Shown here one piece after another: positions 34,367-47,094 of a stretch of 64,000 bases of DNA. A program made the position numbers and the translations under genes. Origin of the DNA: Limanda limanda (lineage: Eukaryota; Chordata; Actinopteri; Pleuronectiformes; Pleuronectidae); the NCBI RefSeq assembly GCF_963576545.1, contig NC_083638.1, forward strand, positions 3,971,159 to 4,035,158, in the 5' to 3' direction. Within the stretch, counting starts at the first letter, position 1. Each line of letters starts with the position of its first letter. The notes beneath the pieces are model-generated. The model did no database searches. It was not told where the DNA came from and was given only the letters and a program-made list of their open reading frames with translations.

Positions 34367-34507
34367 TGTCAGGTCATTTTTTTTAAAGAGAAACGTGATT
34401 TTTCTTTTTCTATCTCCTCAAGTTTAAAATGTTTATTTAATCTAAAAGTCTGAGCGAGTGTACAGGAGGAACATGTCCTCAGCTGATTGGCTGGGACGGC
34501 CTGTTTA
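34367..34507 (+). repeat. Dispersed repeat copy 2 (partner of 21901-22050)
   Basis: Same orientation and landmarks as the first copy. It lacks a ~10-bp piece after ctaaaagtctgag and diverges again after ggcctgttta. Confidence 0.75.
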
Positions 34508-35219
34508 GTAAATAAAGCAAATGTATTGAAATGGCAGTGAACCTGAACCTGGGAGCTGCTGCACTTGACCTCTTTCACACCAGAGTTTGCAGGAAGACGT
34601 GTTTTAGATCCAAGGAACTTTACCATTGCCAGACGAGGAGTTTAACTTTCCCTCTTATCCCCCAGTGAACCTGAAACCTGTCTGCTGGAGAATCCTGTGA
34701 CCCGGGAGTGAATTCTGTCCTGTATCCGTTCCCACTGCACCAGTCAGTGAGTGTTAGTGGTTTTCTGATCACTGGTAAAGGAGCTTTATCGATCCTCATT
34801 GGGACTCTTGTCCAAAAGTGGTTCTAACAGAACTTGGTGCTGTTCATGTTCTTGAATAAAACCCATCTACAGGTGGTACTGAGGATGTTTTGGGACTAGA
34901 ACTCAAGCGAGGAGCACCCCCCCCCTGGGTGAAATGAGCAGACGTGTGATATTTACTCAGGCCATTGATTTCCTCACACTGATTATATTATTTGGACGGC
35001 AGATGGCGGGCCGGTGATAATCCCAGCTGCCCATTGGCTTGACCCTTTGCACTCCACCCACCACCTCTTCCCAAACCAACACCCCCCCCCCCACACACAC
35101 ACACACACACACCCCACCCCACCCCTCAGAAAACCTTAACGAACCCGCTGAGCCGCGCGGCCAAAGAGCTGCTTCAGACCGGTGAGTAAAGGCTGTGTCA
35201 GCAGTCAGCGATGAGCCAG

Positions 35220-35308
35220 AGGGGGGGGGGGAGGAGGAGGGCGGGTGAGGGGGGGGTGAAGGTTTGAGGGGGTGAGCGGGGTGGGGTCGGGGGGGGGCTG
35301 AGTGGGGG
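35220..35308 (+). repeat. Guanine-run cluster with G-quadruplex potential
   Basis: At least seven runs of four or more G within 90 bp (for example gaggaggagggcgggtgag, gtggggtcggggggggg). It fits the G3+N1-7 pattern many times over on the plus strand. Confidence 0.7.
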
Positions 35309-37217
35309 TATTAGAGACCCATTAAAGCTCAGTGGACTGTATGGTTAATGGAGATCGAACTGTAAACACTGAGGTGCTACTGTACAATCATCACAGACAC
35401 AAGCTTTTAAATGTATTTATCAATATTTGATTAGGTATTTAAGTAGAATATATTTTTTTATATCTCAAAGGTTGTAGGATTTTGGGATGTTTTGTATAAA
35501 TGTTTTTATTTGTTAAACATTAATTTCATAAATCATCAAAGTCCTTACAACTGAAATATTGGTTATTTTGTCAAAAGCATAAAATAAAACCTGACAGGAA
35601 GGAAACAACAGACGGAGCGAGAGCTGTCTCCAACCAATCAACAAAACAACCAATCAACCAATCAATCAATCAATCAATCAGATACAAATCTGTCTTTAAT
35701 CCCAAACCTCCTGATAAAATCCCTGATGATCTACGAGACCATGAAACTCAGGAGAAACTTTCAGACGCTTCTGAAATATCGGATGTTTGAGGATGACACT
35801 GTGAAAGAACATATTTCTCTTTCCAGTTCATCCTTCATCGGTTAAAATAAATATAATGTTGCTTGCGTGAAACAATGCTTGGTTCAGTTCAGCCTCATTT
35901 GCTGTAATCTTGCTTCCTCTGCATTTCCACAGGAGCTCTAATCTAAAGTCATCTGAACTAATCCTCAGCGGCGGCGGCGGTCGAAGGTAAAATACGTCTG
36001 TGACCGAACCATCTGCAGGACGTGGGTCTAATTAGGTTGTTTTACCCAAATAATGCAAAATTTAAAATCTAGAGACAATTTTTTTAAAACCGTGAATATC
36101 ATCTGTTTGAGATGTGAGTTATATTTCTTTGCAAACAACATAGTCTCCTACAGGTCTGATACAAGGAAAGGACAACAAGGTTGTCGATGGAGAAGCCTTA
36201 AGAGATGATATTGTATTTGCTGGTGTAGATATTCACGATTCATGGATTAATGTAGGAGCCTAATGAGATGGTGCTGCAGGCTTTCGGGCCCTTGAGGGTC
36301 ATGGGCCTCCGGGAGGTTTAGTGGACAGACGGGTCAACGCGACATTGGACTTGAACTCAGGAGGCAACTATAAGTATTAGAGTTCCCTTATTATTGAGAC
36401 CAGGTTCTAACACCTCAAGTATTTATTAAAACCCAAATTTAACCCCATCTTTCCCTCGACCTTCACCACAGAGTTCTCACATCCTAACACTGACTTTACC
36501 TCGAGCAGAGATTTGTTTTGAACACTTTTTGGAAGGAACTGACTCATGACATCATCCTGCCGAGAAGATAATTGATCCACAAGGTTTAATCGATATCATA
36601 AAAAATCAAAAACAAATAGTTTCAGGGGTTAAAACCAATCAAAGGGGCAAGAAACTGCATTTTGTCATTAACTGCAGAGGATTTGTAATAAAGGATGAAC
36701 TGCAATGAAAAACTACTCTGGAAGTTTCTATCAATACTAGAATCATAATGTTTGATTCTGCTCAAAGTTAGAAACTCAACCAAATAAACATCTGCAACTA
36801 AAAAGTCCACGTCTCACTTTCAGTTTTTACGTATTTGAAGCAATGTTCTGCCTCGTTCTATTTCGTTGTCCATCAGCTCAACACGTTCTCGCCGAATCCG
36901 ACACGAGGCCTCAGGTTTTGTTTTGTTCCTCTTTTGTGCGTCACGATTGCAAACAGTGTTAATTAAAACAACACACAAAGGGACGACACCCCAGCAGCAG
37001 CAGCAGTTGGTGCTAAGTGTGAATCTGCTAAACAAACCTCGCGGCCCTGAGCTGCATCAAGAGGCTCAGCCGAGCTGCAATCTGACATTTATCTCTCGGG
37101 CTGTTCTGCTGATGGCAGCGCCACGTCGCTTTAGGAAGCAGCTGTTTACTGTCAGAGATCTAGGTCAGGACGGGGAGAGAGGAGCTGCACGCGGCCAGAC
37201 ACACTCCTGCCAGCAGG

Positions 37218-37218
<1 letters not shown>

Positions 37219-37289
<71 letters not shown>
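37219..37289. repeat. (CA)n microsatellite with one interruption
   Basis: About 70 bp of CA units with a single tac interruption near 37256. Confidence 0.9.
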
Positions 37290-38627
37290 GGGCTCCAGTA
37301 CATCTGCAGGGGCCCCTGAATGAGTCAAGGGGCCCAGAGCTGGACAGAGGACCCACCAGCAGCACACACTTAGAAATAAAAACTTTATCATCTGTTTTTA
37401 TTCACAAGTGCATCATTGTAGTTTATTATATATTTATTCTATTATTTATAATATATTATATTGTTATCTACTTTTTTGGTATTTTTCACTTTTAACTGAT
37501 TTAAAAGTTCCACATAATCCTTTTTTATTTCTTTCACCTGTTTTAATCTCTTCACTTCATCTATTTTACTCATTTTAATCTCTTTTATTTTTCCTAAAAG
37601 ATTTTTTTAAACTGTGTGTCCTGATTTAAAAATGTTTTTTCTTTTAGTTTTGTCTCTGTATTGTTTTAAATGTCCCCTTAAATCTACCTGCTTCAAAGGT
37701 GAGGAGGAATTAGTAACTGAAAACAAGAAATAAACTAAAGAAAGTACCAGACCAAAAAAATCTGGTACTTTGTCAAACCACATGATCTTCATCAGCAGGT
37801 CTGCTTTATCCCAAATAGAAAAAACAAACTAATTTGAAAGTTATCCTGATACTTTTCTAAATTGAAAATGAATAATTTTAACAACTTGCAGAGTTGATTT
37901 GAATGTTTCCTCATGAAGTCAATAAGAAATGTGCTGCAGTCGTGATGAAGTCTCTTCTAAATGTACTTAAAATAAATGAAAATGACAAGTTACAGTTCAC
38001 TTTAAATTACCTGCACGTATTAAAGATTTAATAACCTTTTAATATGCAATAGGTGAGAAGTCACCGCTTGCATTTCCTTATATTGGTGATGTCATAGGGG
38101 ACATCACCAGGTGAAAGGGTTTTTTCTTTACTACAGAAACCTCATACTTGTAGTATAAGGTGAGAGGATTTCATGTGATGGTTCAGGCTGAAGGTGTGAA
38201 TCGATAACAGTATATAACCAGCTGATTGGTTGTTTTTCACCCTGGGCCTAAACTGTAATATATTGAATGTATTTATATTTTATTGTTGTTGTGCTGCAGA
38301 GGTGTGTGATAGAAGTGTAAAACAAAACAATTCATCCTTTGGGAACCATGAGAATAAACAATAACTATACAAAGTTTTTAACACTTTGACAGAGTCACTG
38401 ACACTTTGGTTTATTTATTAGACCAGAAAACACAACAAGACGTATAAAAGCAGCAAAACAAACTCTTAATTCATTTTTTAAAATGTCGACGGACTCCTGT
38501 GCTTCTTCAACTCGATGTTCCCTGAGATGAGAGACGTGGAAGATGAAGATCTGCTGCCGAAGTTTTCCACCTGACGCAGGTAAGAGGCTCAGGCGCCAGA
38601 GCGTCAGATCCCAAAGGCAGCTTTATC

Positions 38628-38746
<119 letters not shown>

Positions 38747-38866
38747 GATGCACGGCTGATGTGAGGACGCAGCCGCTCTGCTGGTGTCAGCACTGGTCAG
38801 ATCAGATTTAACAGCCCCCCCCGCCCCCCCCTCATATCCACACTCCTTGAGTTCTCTCCATGATCC

Positions 38867-38901
<35 letters not shown>

Positions 38902-41265
38902 ATCTTCTCTCATGTGTGCTCAGGCAGGTGAGGTTGAAGATGCTGTTGGGTGGCGGTGATGTCATCAGGGTTAGGGTTATAGGATCACTTTGTTTTATTT
39001 TACCGTATCAACTTTAACTCTCTTAAAAACCGCAATGCTTATAATCATGAACCCCTCAAATCAATTATGAATTATTATAAAACTTTTCGATTTTGAATTG
39101 CAGTCAAGCTTATTCCTGAACCACATTTAAAAACAAACAGAGTTGAACAACATTCTGTGCAATAAAAACATGTAGAAAAGAACAAGAATAAAATTAAATC
39201 AAACTCAAAAGCCTGAGAAAAAATTACAAAACACTTGAAATTTACAAAAAAAACTAATAACATTTCTATAAAACATGTAATAAACCCATAACTATTATAC
39301 AGAAAGCTGATATTAGTGTTTTAAACTGTGATGTTTGGCAAATACAAATTTATCATTAGGTAAGACCTCATACTCTCACAATCGTACACATGATTCTTAT
39401 CGTAGAAACACAAGAGAGTCTGAGAACTTCACTGATTGGTCATGAAACCCAGTTACTGTATATATTGTTGTTTTATGTCAAATGCACCAACCACACCAAG
39501 GCAATTTCCTGTATGTGTAAATAAACAGGAAATTGCTAATATATAAATATACTAACCCTAACAATATAAATATACTTCTGATTCTGATTCTGATTCTGAA
39601 GACAGCAGATCTGTGTTTCTTCTCAGATCTCGTTCCTCCACTGAGTTCTGAGGAAGTTGATTCAGTAAGTTTTGGTTTCATCCTGCCGACACTGTTGAAA
39701 ACATCCGATCAGATTCAGAGTCAGTTTGTTGGATTCCATCTGGACAGGATTCTGAAACTTGCACTTTAAAACTTCCCCGATTGATAAAGACAAAGTGAAA
39801 TGATGTGTCTCCGTGCACTTGTTCATTAATGCTGTTACATAACTCCTCTGATCGTTCTTTGAATCCTCATATTAAGGCTCCTCCCCAGATAAGCTCTCTG
39901 TCTTTGGCCTAATCTATGGTCTGCTCATGTAAGCAAGTCCTGGCCTGAGGCGTGATGGTGACCCTGTGTGCTTCAGCTTCTTATTGTTCTGTACGGTGTG
40001 ATAAAGCTGCAGAGTCATGTTCTAAACATAGGGAGCAGATCTGAGGCTCAGCACCTTCACACTCCTGCTGCAGGAGGTGTCAACAGGATCTGAGGTCACG
40101 TATAACAAACGTCTTTCTTTAAATGAGGATTTCAAGAATAAAGGAAACGTCAAATTTATTTGTCTGAACATCTCAACACCATCACAATTCAAAGTGCGTC
40201 ACATAAAAGTCGGTGCAATTTGTAAAAGCAACACAAATCAATGCTAAAAAACTCCATTTAGAATTTACATACGAAGATTTATCAGTAAACTTAATACATT
40301 TATTAGATTGATATAAATAAAAATATTAATTCGATTTATTTAAGCAACATTTAACATAGAAATAGAAAAGGAATGAAAAGAAAAGAAAAAACAAAGAAAA
40401 GATTAAAAGTGCAGTGTAAGAAATAAGTAATATTTGATCTTCAATATTTAAATGAATATATAATATATTATATATATATTTGAATATGGTTTTAAATCAT
40501 AATTTGTATATTAATAATTAGGTAAAAATACCATGGAAAAGATAGATTGTTTTGTTATTAAGAATTAAGCAAACAATCATGACTAAAATAGTCATAATGG
40601 ACAAATGAAAATAAATCTATGGTTTCACCAAACTCTGCAGCTCACTCAGCTTTCAATCACTCCTGGATCTGGATTTAAAAGACCAGAGGAATCAACATTT
40701 CAACTCCATTCTTGAAATGAAAATAATTTTATATCTGGTCCATATTCTCTTGTGTAACGTTTCAAATAATAATAATAAATAAATCACATTCAGACACAGA
40801 GAGAAGGAATAATAAAGAAATAAAGATCCTGTCCGACTCAACATTTATTGTCGGCGTCTAAGAGCGTTCACTTATTGTTTGAGTGGATTAAACTGATGTG
40901 ATTTCAATAAATAATAAAGCAATAATCCTGTCACTCATCCGGTCCTTTTTTAGCTCATGAGATATTAAAAGGAAGCAGCAGCATAAGTTAATTAAACCTG
41001 AATAAAACATGAAGAGAAGGTGAAGCAGATACTGGGTTTAGTCCAAATCATAAACTGGTGTAAACGCTGCTTTTATCAGCATCAGTCACTGGCAGTTATA
41101 AACTGCACTGCCATTTATTTCAGTTCTAGGTATAAACCCTTTAATGTACAGAATCACCGTCATAAGTATAGAACACATTATTTTAAACTTGTGTCTATTT
41201 TTATACCTATGATTAAAATATGCTACTTGGAACTGCAGAGCCACGATGTGAGAAACTGACGAGGA

Positions 41266-41505
41266 ACCAATCCCAGCTGAAATCAGTACATGGTTTATTT
41301 TCTAGTCTTGACACTCAAAGCACTTTAAATTACTTTAACACACATTCACACAGTGCCACACTTTTACACATCACTCATACCGCGCCCCCAATTTGGGGCA
41401 CAGGGAACGGGGGGGGGGGGGGGGGCTGGGATCGAACCGTCTACCGTCCAATTAGTGGAAGCAAAGTGGACGACCCGCTCTACTTCCTGACACGTCAATA
41501 AAATG
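41266..41505. repeat. SINE-like dispersed repeat with tRNA-type B box
   Basis: Text such as cactcaaagcactttaaa, acacacattcacacagtgcc and gggatcgaaccgtctacc, then gacgacccgctctact, is a repeat seen often in fish. On the minus strand ggttcgatccc is a B-box-like match. It includes a G-run (41409-41426). Decayed and not a functional tRNA gene. Confidence 0.5.
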
Positions 41506-41660
41506 ATAACTTTTCCCATGTGACCTGAGTGGAAAAGGTCCATAACTTTTTATTATTTATGTTGTAGTTTTATTTTAACACTGAGCAGAAGCAGGATATT
41601 CGTTCTTGGTCTCCAGTGGAAACCGGTGAGAATGGTTTTCGTCCTCTCCCAGTAGGAGGC

Positions 41661-42242
41661 TGTTACGGCTCCAGGATGTTAGCTTGCTACGTCTAGGGGG
41701 GAAGTAGGGGAACCATAACACATGTTACTGTTAGGCTGACTCGGAGAACAACAAAACAGGGCACAACAGCAAACTGGATCAGTAAGTGTGTTTTATTTAG
41801 CCAGCGATCCGCCAAGGGGAATAGGGAACTATAAGCGGAGCCAAAGCAAAGAAAACAAGATAAAGTGACAACTAACTAGTGCACACATACAACCTAGCTA
41901 ATACATACAGAGGGTGGCCCCGCTCCTAACCTGATGTGATAACAGAGTATGGTCTACGTGAGGGCAGTGTAAACCCAAGGGTGTCTTACCTATTCACCTA
42001 AACCCCGGTGGCATCTCACAAACAAAAAGCAACAGCTCCACACAGCCCACACACAGGCAGACAATGGCCTCTCTCCATGGAGACAAAACAGGTGCAAGTT
42101 ATCAAGGCCTGACGACACTAATTGGCCAACAGACAGCTCCCAGATTGGACAGGGGGTTGGACGATGGTGGAGGAACAGCCAATGGTGTGAGACCTGCAGA
42201 GAATGAGAGGGGAGACACAGGAAAACAACCACACACGTAACA
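41661..42242 (-). repeat. 3' LTR of the Gmr1-like element
   Basis: 582 bp. Directly inside it (42243-42254) is the polypurine tract, minus-strand TATGGGTGGGGG. Confidence 0.93.
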
Positions 42243-42264
42243 CCCCCACCCATAAGAGCAAACA

Positions 42265-42457
42265 TCACACACGAGAAAGGGCATCCGCACACATATTCTC
42301 GGAGCCCTTCTTGTGACGAATCACCAGGTTGTACCCCTGCACAATCAGCGCCCACCGCATGAGGCGCTGGTTCTGATTATACATCCGGTGGAGAAAAACC
42401 AGCGGATTGTGATCCGTGTAGACCACAATTGGCCTAGAACTCGATCCCAAATAAACT
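42265..42457 (-). pseudogene. Frameshifted C-terminal end of RNase H domain
   Basis: The text continues in another frame: VVYTDHNPLVFLHRMYNQNQ, then the conserved terminal motif CADALSRV and a stop. TDHNPL and ADALSR are the usual end of Ty3/gypsy RNase H. One base removed from the T7 run at 42459-42465 would restore frame, so this is either a real 1-bp insertion or a homopolymer sequencing error. Confidence 0.88.
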
Positions 42458-45400
42458 TCAAAAAAACTGGAGTGCCATCAGCAAAGCCAGAGCTTCCTGC
42501 TCAATAGTAGAGTACCGTGTCTGGCACTCATTGAACTTCCGTGAGAAGTAGCAGACCGGATGGTCCAGCCCGTTGGAATCCTCCTGGATAAGAACGGCAC
42601 CGGCACCTACATTGCATGCGTCTACCTCCATCTTGAATGGCTTCTCAAAGTCAGGAGCCACCAGAACAGGGGTACTACATAGCAGAGTCTTAACAGAAAC
42701 AAAAGCGTGTTGGCAATCTGGAGACCACGCAAACGGGACCAAGGGGCTCAGCAGACTAGTCAGAGGGGCGACAACAGAGGAAAAATTCCTACAGAACCCA
42801 CGATAATACCCAGCCATACCCAAGAAGCGGCGCAGCTCACGCCGGGTGATGGGCACTGGGAAGGCAGTGATAGCAGTCACCTTAGCCTCCACGGGGCGCA
42901 CCTCACCACCCCCAACCTGTTTACCAAGGTAAGTAACGGTAGCCCTACCAAACTCACATTTTGCCAAATTCAGCGTCAAGGAAGCCCTCGCCAAACGCTG
43001 GAACACTGTTGTCAAGGTATCTACATGAGCAGCCCAATCAGACGAATACACAACTACATCATCGAGGTAAGCAGCACAGTGTGGGACGTCAGCTAAAACA
43101 ATATTCACTAAGCGCTGGAAAGTGGCAGGTGCATTCCGCATCCCAAACGCCATCACTGAGTACTGCTGAAACTTGTCTGGAGTGACAAATGCGGAGATCT
43201 CCGAAGCACGAGCAGTAAGTGGGACTTGCCAATATCCCTTTAACAGATCCAGCTTTGTCACATACCGGGCAGACCCAATGGTGTCCACACAATCATCAAT
43301 ACGCGGCAACGGGTACGAGTCAGGAACCGTGACTGCGTTCACCTTCCTATAATCCGTACAGAAACGGAACGTGCCATCAGGCTTGGGTACCAAGAGGCAT
43401 GGTGAACTCCAAAGACTAGAGCTCGAAGACGCCAGACTATTCTCTACTAAATAAGACACCTCCTGCGACATGATCAACCTTTTCGTAGCGTTAATGCGGT
43501 ATGGATGCTGCTTGATAGGTGCTGCACCTCCCACATCTATATCATGCTTCAAAACGTTGGTCAGGGAAGGAACATCACCGAACAGACAAGGGAACCCACG
43601 TATTAGGGCTACCATGTCAGCCCTACGTTCCTCATCCAGATAGGCCAGATGCGAGTCCAGAGATGACAGCATCCGAGAGTTCAACAACCGAGGGGTCTGC
43701 TGAGGAGCACTCCGCAACTCCAATCCATCCTCGTCACCCTCAGGAACCTGGTAGGAGCCTGGAACCAATACAGCTGGAACGGCAGACTTGACTGTGGGAC
43801 CCGTAGACCCTTCTACGGAGTCCTCAGGAGGAGTAACTTTTGCATGATACAACTTAAGCATGTTAACATGGCAAACTCTTGTCTTGCGCCTCCGATCTGG
43901 GGTCTGTATCACATAATCTGTGTCACTCAACTTCCGTCCCACACAATAAGGACCGGAGAAACGGGCAGAGAGGGAGGATCCGGGAATGGGAAGCAGAACT
44001 AGAACCTGGTCACCCGTCTGCAGTGAACGTGGGACAGCCTTCTCATCAAAGTGACGCTTCATCCGCTTCTGTGAGGCGGACAGAGCTTCCCTAGCGAGGG
44101 CACAGGCACTGTGCAACCGTTCACGGAACCGGCTCACATAAGTTAACACATTTTGAGAAGAAGCACTACCCGAGATAAGCTGGTCTTTCAGAACTCTGAG
44201 AGGGCCGCGTACCGTATGTCCAAAAACAAGGTCAGCCGGACTAAACCCTAAGGACTCCTGAACGATCTCACGAACCGCAAACAAGGCAAAAGGAACACCC
44301 TCATCCCAGTCTCTCCCGGTCTCGAGACAGTACTTTCGCAGTATGGATTTAAGCGTTTGGTGCCAACGTTCGAGAGCACCCTGAGACTCAGGGTGGTAGG
44401 CACTGGAAACTCTGTGTGTAATAGACAAAGATGTCAGCACCTGCTCAAAAAGGTTAGAAAGGAAATTACTTCCTTGATCAGTTTGCACCACTTTCGGGAG
44501 CCCAAACGTCGAGAAAAACTTAACCAAAGCCTTGACCACTGCCTGAGCAGTGATTTTCCGAAGGGGAATAGCCTCAGGATACCGTGTAGCAACACACATA
44601 ATCGTCAATAAAAACTGGTTACCAGTCTTAGACTTAGGCAATGGGCCAACACAATCAACTAACACGTGCTCAAAAGGTTCACCTAACGCGGGTATCGGAC
44701 AGAGAGGAGCGGGTGGAATAACCTGGTTTGGTTTTCCTGTGACCTGACAGGTATGACAAGTACGACAGAATGCAGCTACATCACGTTTCAGTCCAGGCCA
44801 AAAGAAGTGCCTTAGAATCCTGTCATAGGTTTTCGTGATACCTAAATGACCAGACCATACGTGACTATGAGCAAGTGATAGAATATCCTGTCGATATGCA
44901 ACAGGCACTACAATCTGATAGATCACACTCCAGTCACGTTCTGAATCAAGAGATGAAGTCCACTTACGCATGAGAAGAGCATTATCTAGGAAGTAACCCA
45001 CCTTACCGTCGATATCCCCACCCGGAGTAACAGCCTTCCCATAACACTGCTCCAGTGTAGAATCTATCTTTTGCATAGCAACCAGCTTATCACGAGTTAT
45101 CGGTAGAGGCAATGGGTCGAGACTAAGGCCAGCACTCTCAACGGCACTGTTCTTATCAGGCTGTGGAGGGGGCACAGAGGTAGAACCAGTAACCTCATTT
45201 ACGTCCCCCACTGGGACAAGAAAGGAGTCAGACAGGTCAACCACATTACTCAATGGTCGGGACTGCGCCCGTGTAACAGCCCCCACCGGAAAAATCCCAG
45301 GGAATCTCTCGGCTAACTCATCCTCAGCGTTAGCTTCGGGACAGTCCAATACCTCCAACATAGGCAGCACTCTGCCTCCAGCAATATCATTGCCCATGAT

Positions 45401-46957
45401 AAACTGAACGCCTTTTACCGGCAGGTTATGACATACCCCGACTTTGAAAATTCCACTGACTAAATCACATTTTAAATGTATCAGGTGCAAGGGGACTGGC
45501 ACAAATCCCATCTCTATGCCCTGAACCAAAACACTGGAACCACAGAATGAATCACCTGACAATGGCACTGCATCAGAGAGGATAAACGACTGGGCCGCCC
45601 CAGTGTCACGGAGAATCTGAACCTTTTGCTGTTCCTTTGGATCACCGGTCAGTGACACAAGACCACTCAAAATGAATGGTTTGTAGCTGGGGTCAGGAAG
45701 GTCAGAAATGCACACATTCGGCATAACTGCCACAGAGCGAGAAACTGTACTTATCAACCCAACCCCCTTTTGTTGTTGAACGGGCGGTGGATGATTTCTC
45801 ATACGAAGCTGACAGTCAGCAATTAAATGGCCAAATTCATGACAATAATAACACTCCCGTTCCTCCCTAGAACGTAAAGGTAGCGAAACTGACCTGCGAA
45901 ACTGAGTGGTTGGAGAGGTAGAGAACGAATGAGCGGGCTTGTGGGTGAGTACAAACTCGTCCGCTAATACAGCTGCCTGGGACATTGACACCACTTTTTG
46001 CTCATTCAAGTATGTTACTATACGTTCTGATACACTATTCTTGAATTCCTCCAGCAGGACTAATTCTCGAAGAGAGGAAAAATCTGTAGTTTTAGTGGCG
46101 GTGCACCACCGATCAAACAAGGTGGCCTTCTCTCGAGCAAACTCCATGAAAGTACGATCAGGAGACTTTTTGCAACTCCTAAATTTTTGTCTATATGCCT
46201 CAGGTACTAACTCATATGCACGAAGAACAGTGGTTTTAACAATTTCGTAATCTAGACTGTCCGCCAACGAAATGGACGCCAACACCTCCTGAGCTTTACC
46301 AGTTAGTTTACACTGAAGCAAGAGGGGCCACACCTCTTTAGGCCACTGCATAGAAACTGCGATGCGTTCAAACACACCAAAATAAGAATCGATTTCCGAT
46401 TCCCGGAACTGCGGAACCAACGCCATTTGTTTAGTCACATCCAATGTGCAAAATGAGCTAGCTAGTGGAGAAGAGAGGGTGGTTTGGGGTGAACGTGCTG
46501 CACTTGCAGCCTCCAATTCCAACCTCCGTAGTTTCACCTCCTTCTCTGCCTCAATCCGTCGGATCTCCAGATGGTGCTCACGCTCAGCTTGCCTCTCTCC
46601 ACGCTCAGCCTCCATTTGCAAGCGGGCCAACCTTACTTTCAGACGGGCGTCCTGAGACGACATTAATAAAGTAGGTGACAACGGATTAAAGCGTGGTAAG
46701 GTAGCGGGTGGCTTAGCCTCTGCCCCAGCCTGCATGTCCTCCCTATCATCACTACAAGGAGAAGCCGCATTCACACCAAGCACCTCCTTGCCCACCAGCA
46801 TATCCACGACACACTCCTTAAGTCTCGCTTTGAGCAGGGTCCCCTGAACTGGAAACTCAAAATGAGCCGCTATGGCATATAAATCAGCCTTCCGGCATCT
46901 GTCAATTCGATCCATAGACGGATCAGCCAAAAAGACACCCAAATCAAAAGCCTCCAT
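42458..46957 (-). CDS. Gag-protease-integrase-RT polyprotein of the Gmr1-like element
   Basis: 1499 codons open from ATG at 46957, 115 nt after the primer site. Order by residue (approximate): Gag to 360 with an Arg/Glu-rich coiled coil (~105-150); CCHC knuckle CYYCHEFGHLIADC (~366-379); aspartic protease LRDTGAAQSF (~449); integrase zinc region HLGITKTYDRILRHFFWPG with CRTCHTC (~700-740) and DDE core (VDCVGPLP ~768, TDQGSNF ~826, ESQGALERWH ~858); GPY/F-like module FSGPYCVGRK (~1005); reverse transcriptase with FCTDYRKVN, LLKGYWQVPL and catalytic YLDDVVVYSSD (~1297); start of RNase H (KMEVDACNVGAGAVL ~1440). Catalytic residues are all present. The frame ends early at LLMALQFF because of an extra T in a T7 run. 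Confidence 0.93.
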   Translation of the reverse strand: MEAFDLGVFLADPSMDRIDRCRKADLYAIAAHFEFPVQGTLLKARLKECVVDMLVGKEVLGVNAASPCSDDREDMQAGAEAKPPATLPRFNPLSPTLLMSSQDARLKVRLARLQMEAERGERQAEREHHLEIRRIEAEKEVKLRRLELEAASAARSPQTTLSSPLASSFCTLDVTKQMALVPQFRESEIDSYFGVFERIAVSMQWPKEVWPLLLQCKLTGKAQEVLASISLADSLDYEIVKTTVLRAYELVPEAYRQKFRSCKKSPDRTFMEFAREKATLFDRWCTATKTTDFSSLRELVLLEEFKNSVSERIVTYLNEQKVVSMSQAAVLADEFVLTHKPAHSFSTSPTTQFRRSVSLPLRSREERECYYCHEFGHLIADCQLRMRNHPPPVQQQKGVGLISTVSRSVAVMPNVCISDLPDPSYKPFILSGLVSLTGDPKEQQKVQILRDTGAAQSFILSDAVPLSGDSFCGSSVLVQGIEMGFVPVPLHLIHLKCDLVSGIFKVGVCHNLPVKGVQFIMGNDIAGGRVLPMLEVLDCPEANAEDELAERFPGIFPVGAVTRAQSRPLSNVVDLSDSFLVPVGDVNEVTGSTSVPPPQPDKNSAVESAGLSLDPLPLPITRDKLVAMQKIDSTLEQCYGKAVTPGGDIDGKVGYFLDNALLMRKWTSSLDSERDWSVIYQIVVPVAYRQDILSLAHSHVWSGHLGITKTYDRILRHFFWPGLKRDVAAFCRTCHTCQVTGKPNQVIPPAPLCPIPALGEPFEHVLVDCVGPLPKSKTGNQFLLTIMCVATRYPEAIPLRKITAQAVVKALVKFFSTFGLPKVVQTDQGSNFLSNLFEQVLTSLSITHRVSSAYHPESQGALERWHQTLKSILRKYCLETGRDWDEGVPFALFAVREIVQESLGFSPADLVFGHTVRGPLRVLKDQLISGSASSQNVLTYVSRFRERLHSACALAREALSASQKRMKRHFDEKAVPRSLQTGDQVLVLLPIPGSSLSARFSGPYCVGRKLSDTDYVIQTPDRRRKTRVCHVNMLKLYHAKVTPPEDSVEGSTGPTVKSAVPAVLVPGSYQVPEGDEDGLELRSAPQQTPRLLNSRMLSSLDSHLAYLDEERRADMVALIRGFPCLFGDVPSLTNVLKHDIDVGGAAPIKQHPYRINATKRLIMSQEVSYLVENSLASSSSSLWSSPCLLVPKPDGTFRFCTDYRKVNAVTVPDSYPLPRIDDCVDTIGSARYVTKLDLLKGYWQVPLTARASEISAFVTPDKFQQYSVMAFGMRNAPATFQRLVNIVLADVPHCAAYLDDVVVYSSDWAAHVDTLTTVFQRLARASLTLNLAKCEFGRATVTYLGKQVGGGEVRPVEAKVTAITAFPVPITRRELRRFLGMAGYYRGFCRNFSSVVAPLTSLLSPLVPFAWSPDCQHAFVSVKTLLCSTPVLVAPDFEKPFKMEVDACNVGAGAVLIQEDSNGLDHPVCYFSRKFNECQTRYSTIEQEALALLMALQFF

Positions 46958-47072
46958 AACGAGCCCTACAAAAACAACTACTGCCTATCTTATACACACA
47001 AACCAGCTACACTATGTGCACACCTGCATCGAACACCTCTAAGCCAGCCCGACGTGGAGTCCTACAATGAGG

Positions 47073-47090
47073 ATCCCGGACGAGCCCCCA
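47073..47090 (-). other. Primer-binding site for tRNA-Pro
   Basis: Minus-strand TGGGGGCTCGTCCGGGAT is the classic 18-nt complement of the 3' end of tRNA-Pro (as used by murine-leukaemia-type viruses). It starts 4 nt inside the 5' LTR. Confidence 0.92.
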
Positions 47091-47094
47091 AATA

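Noticed and set aside
41400..41500. Possible tRNA gene (B-box-like ggttcgatccc on the minus strand)
   Set aside because: No acceptor stem, A box or anticodon loop can be built; it is part of a dispersed SINE-like repeat.
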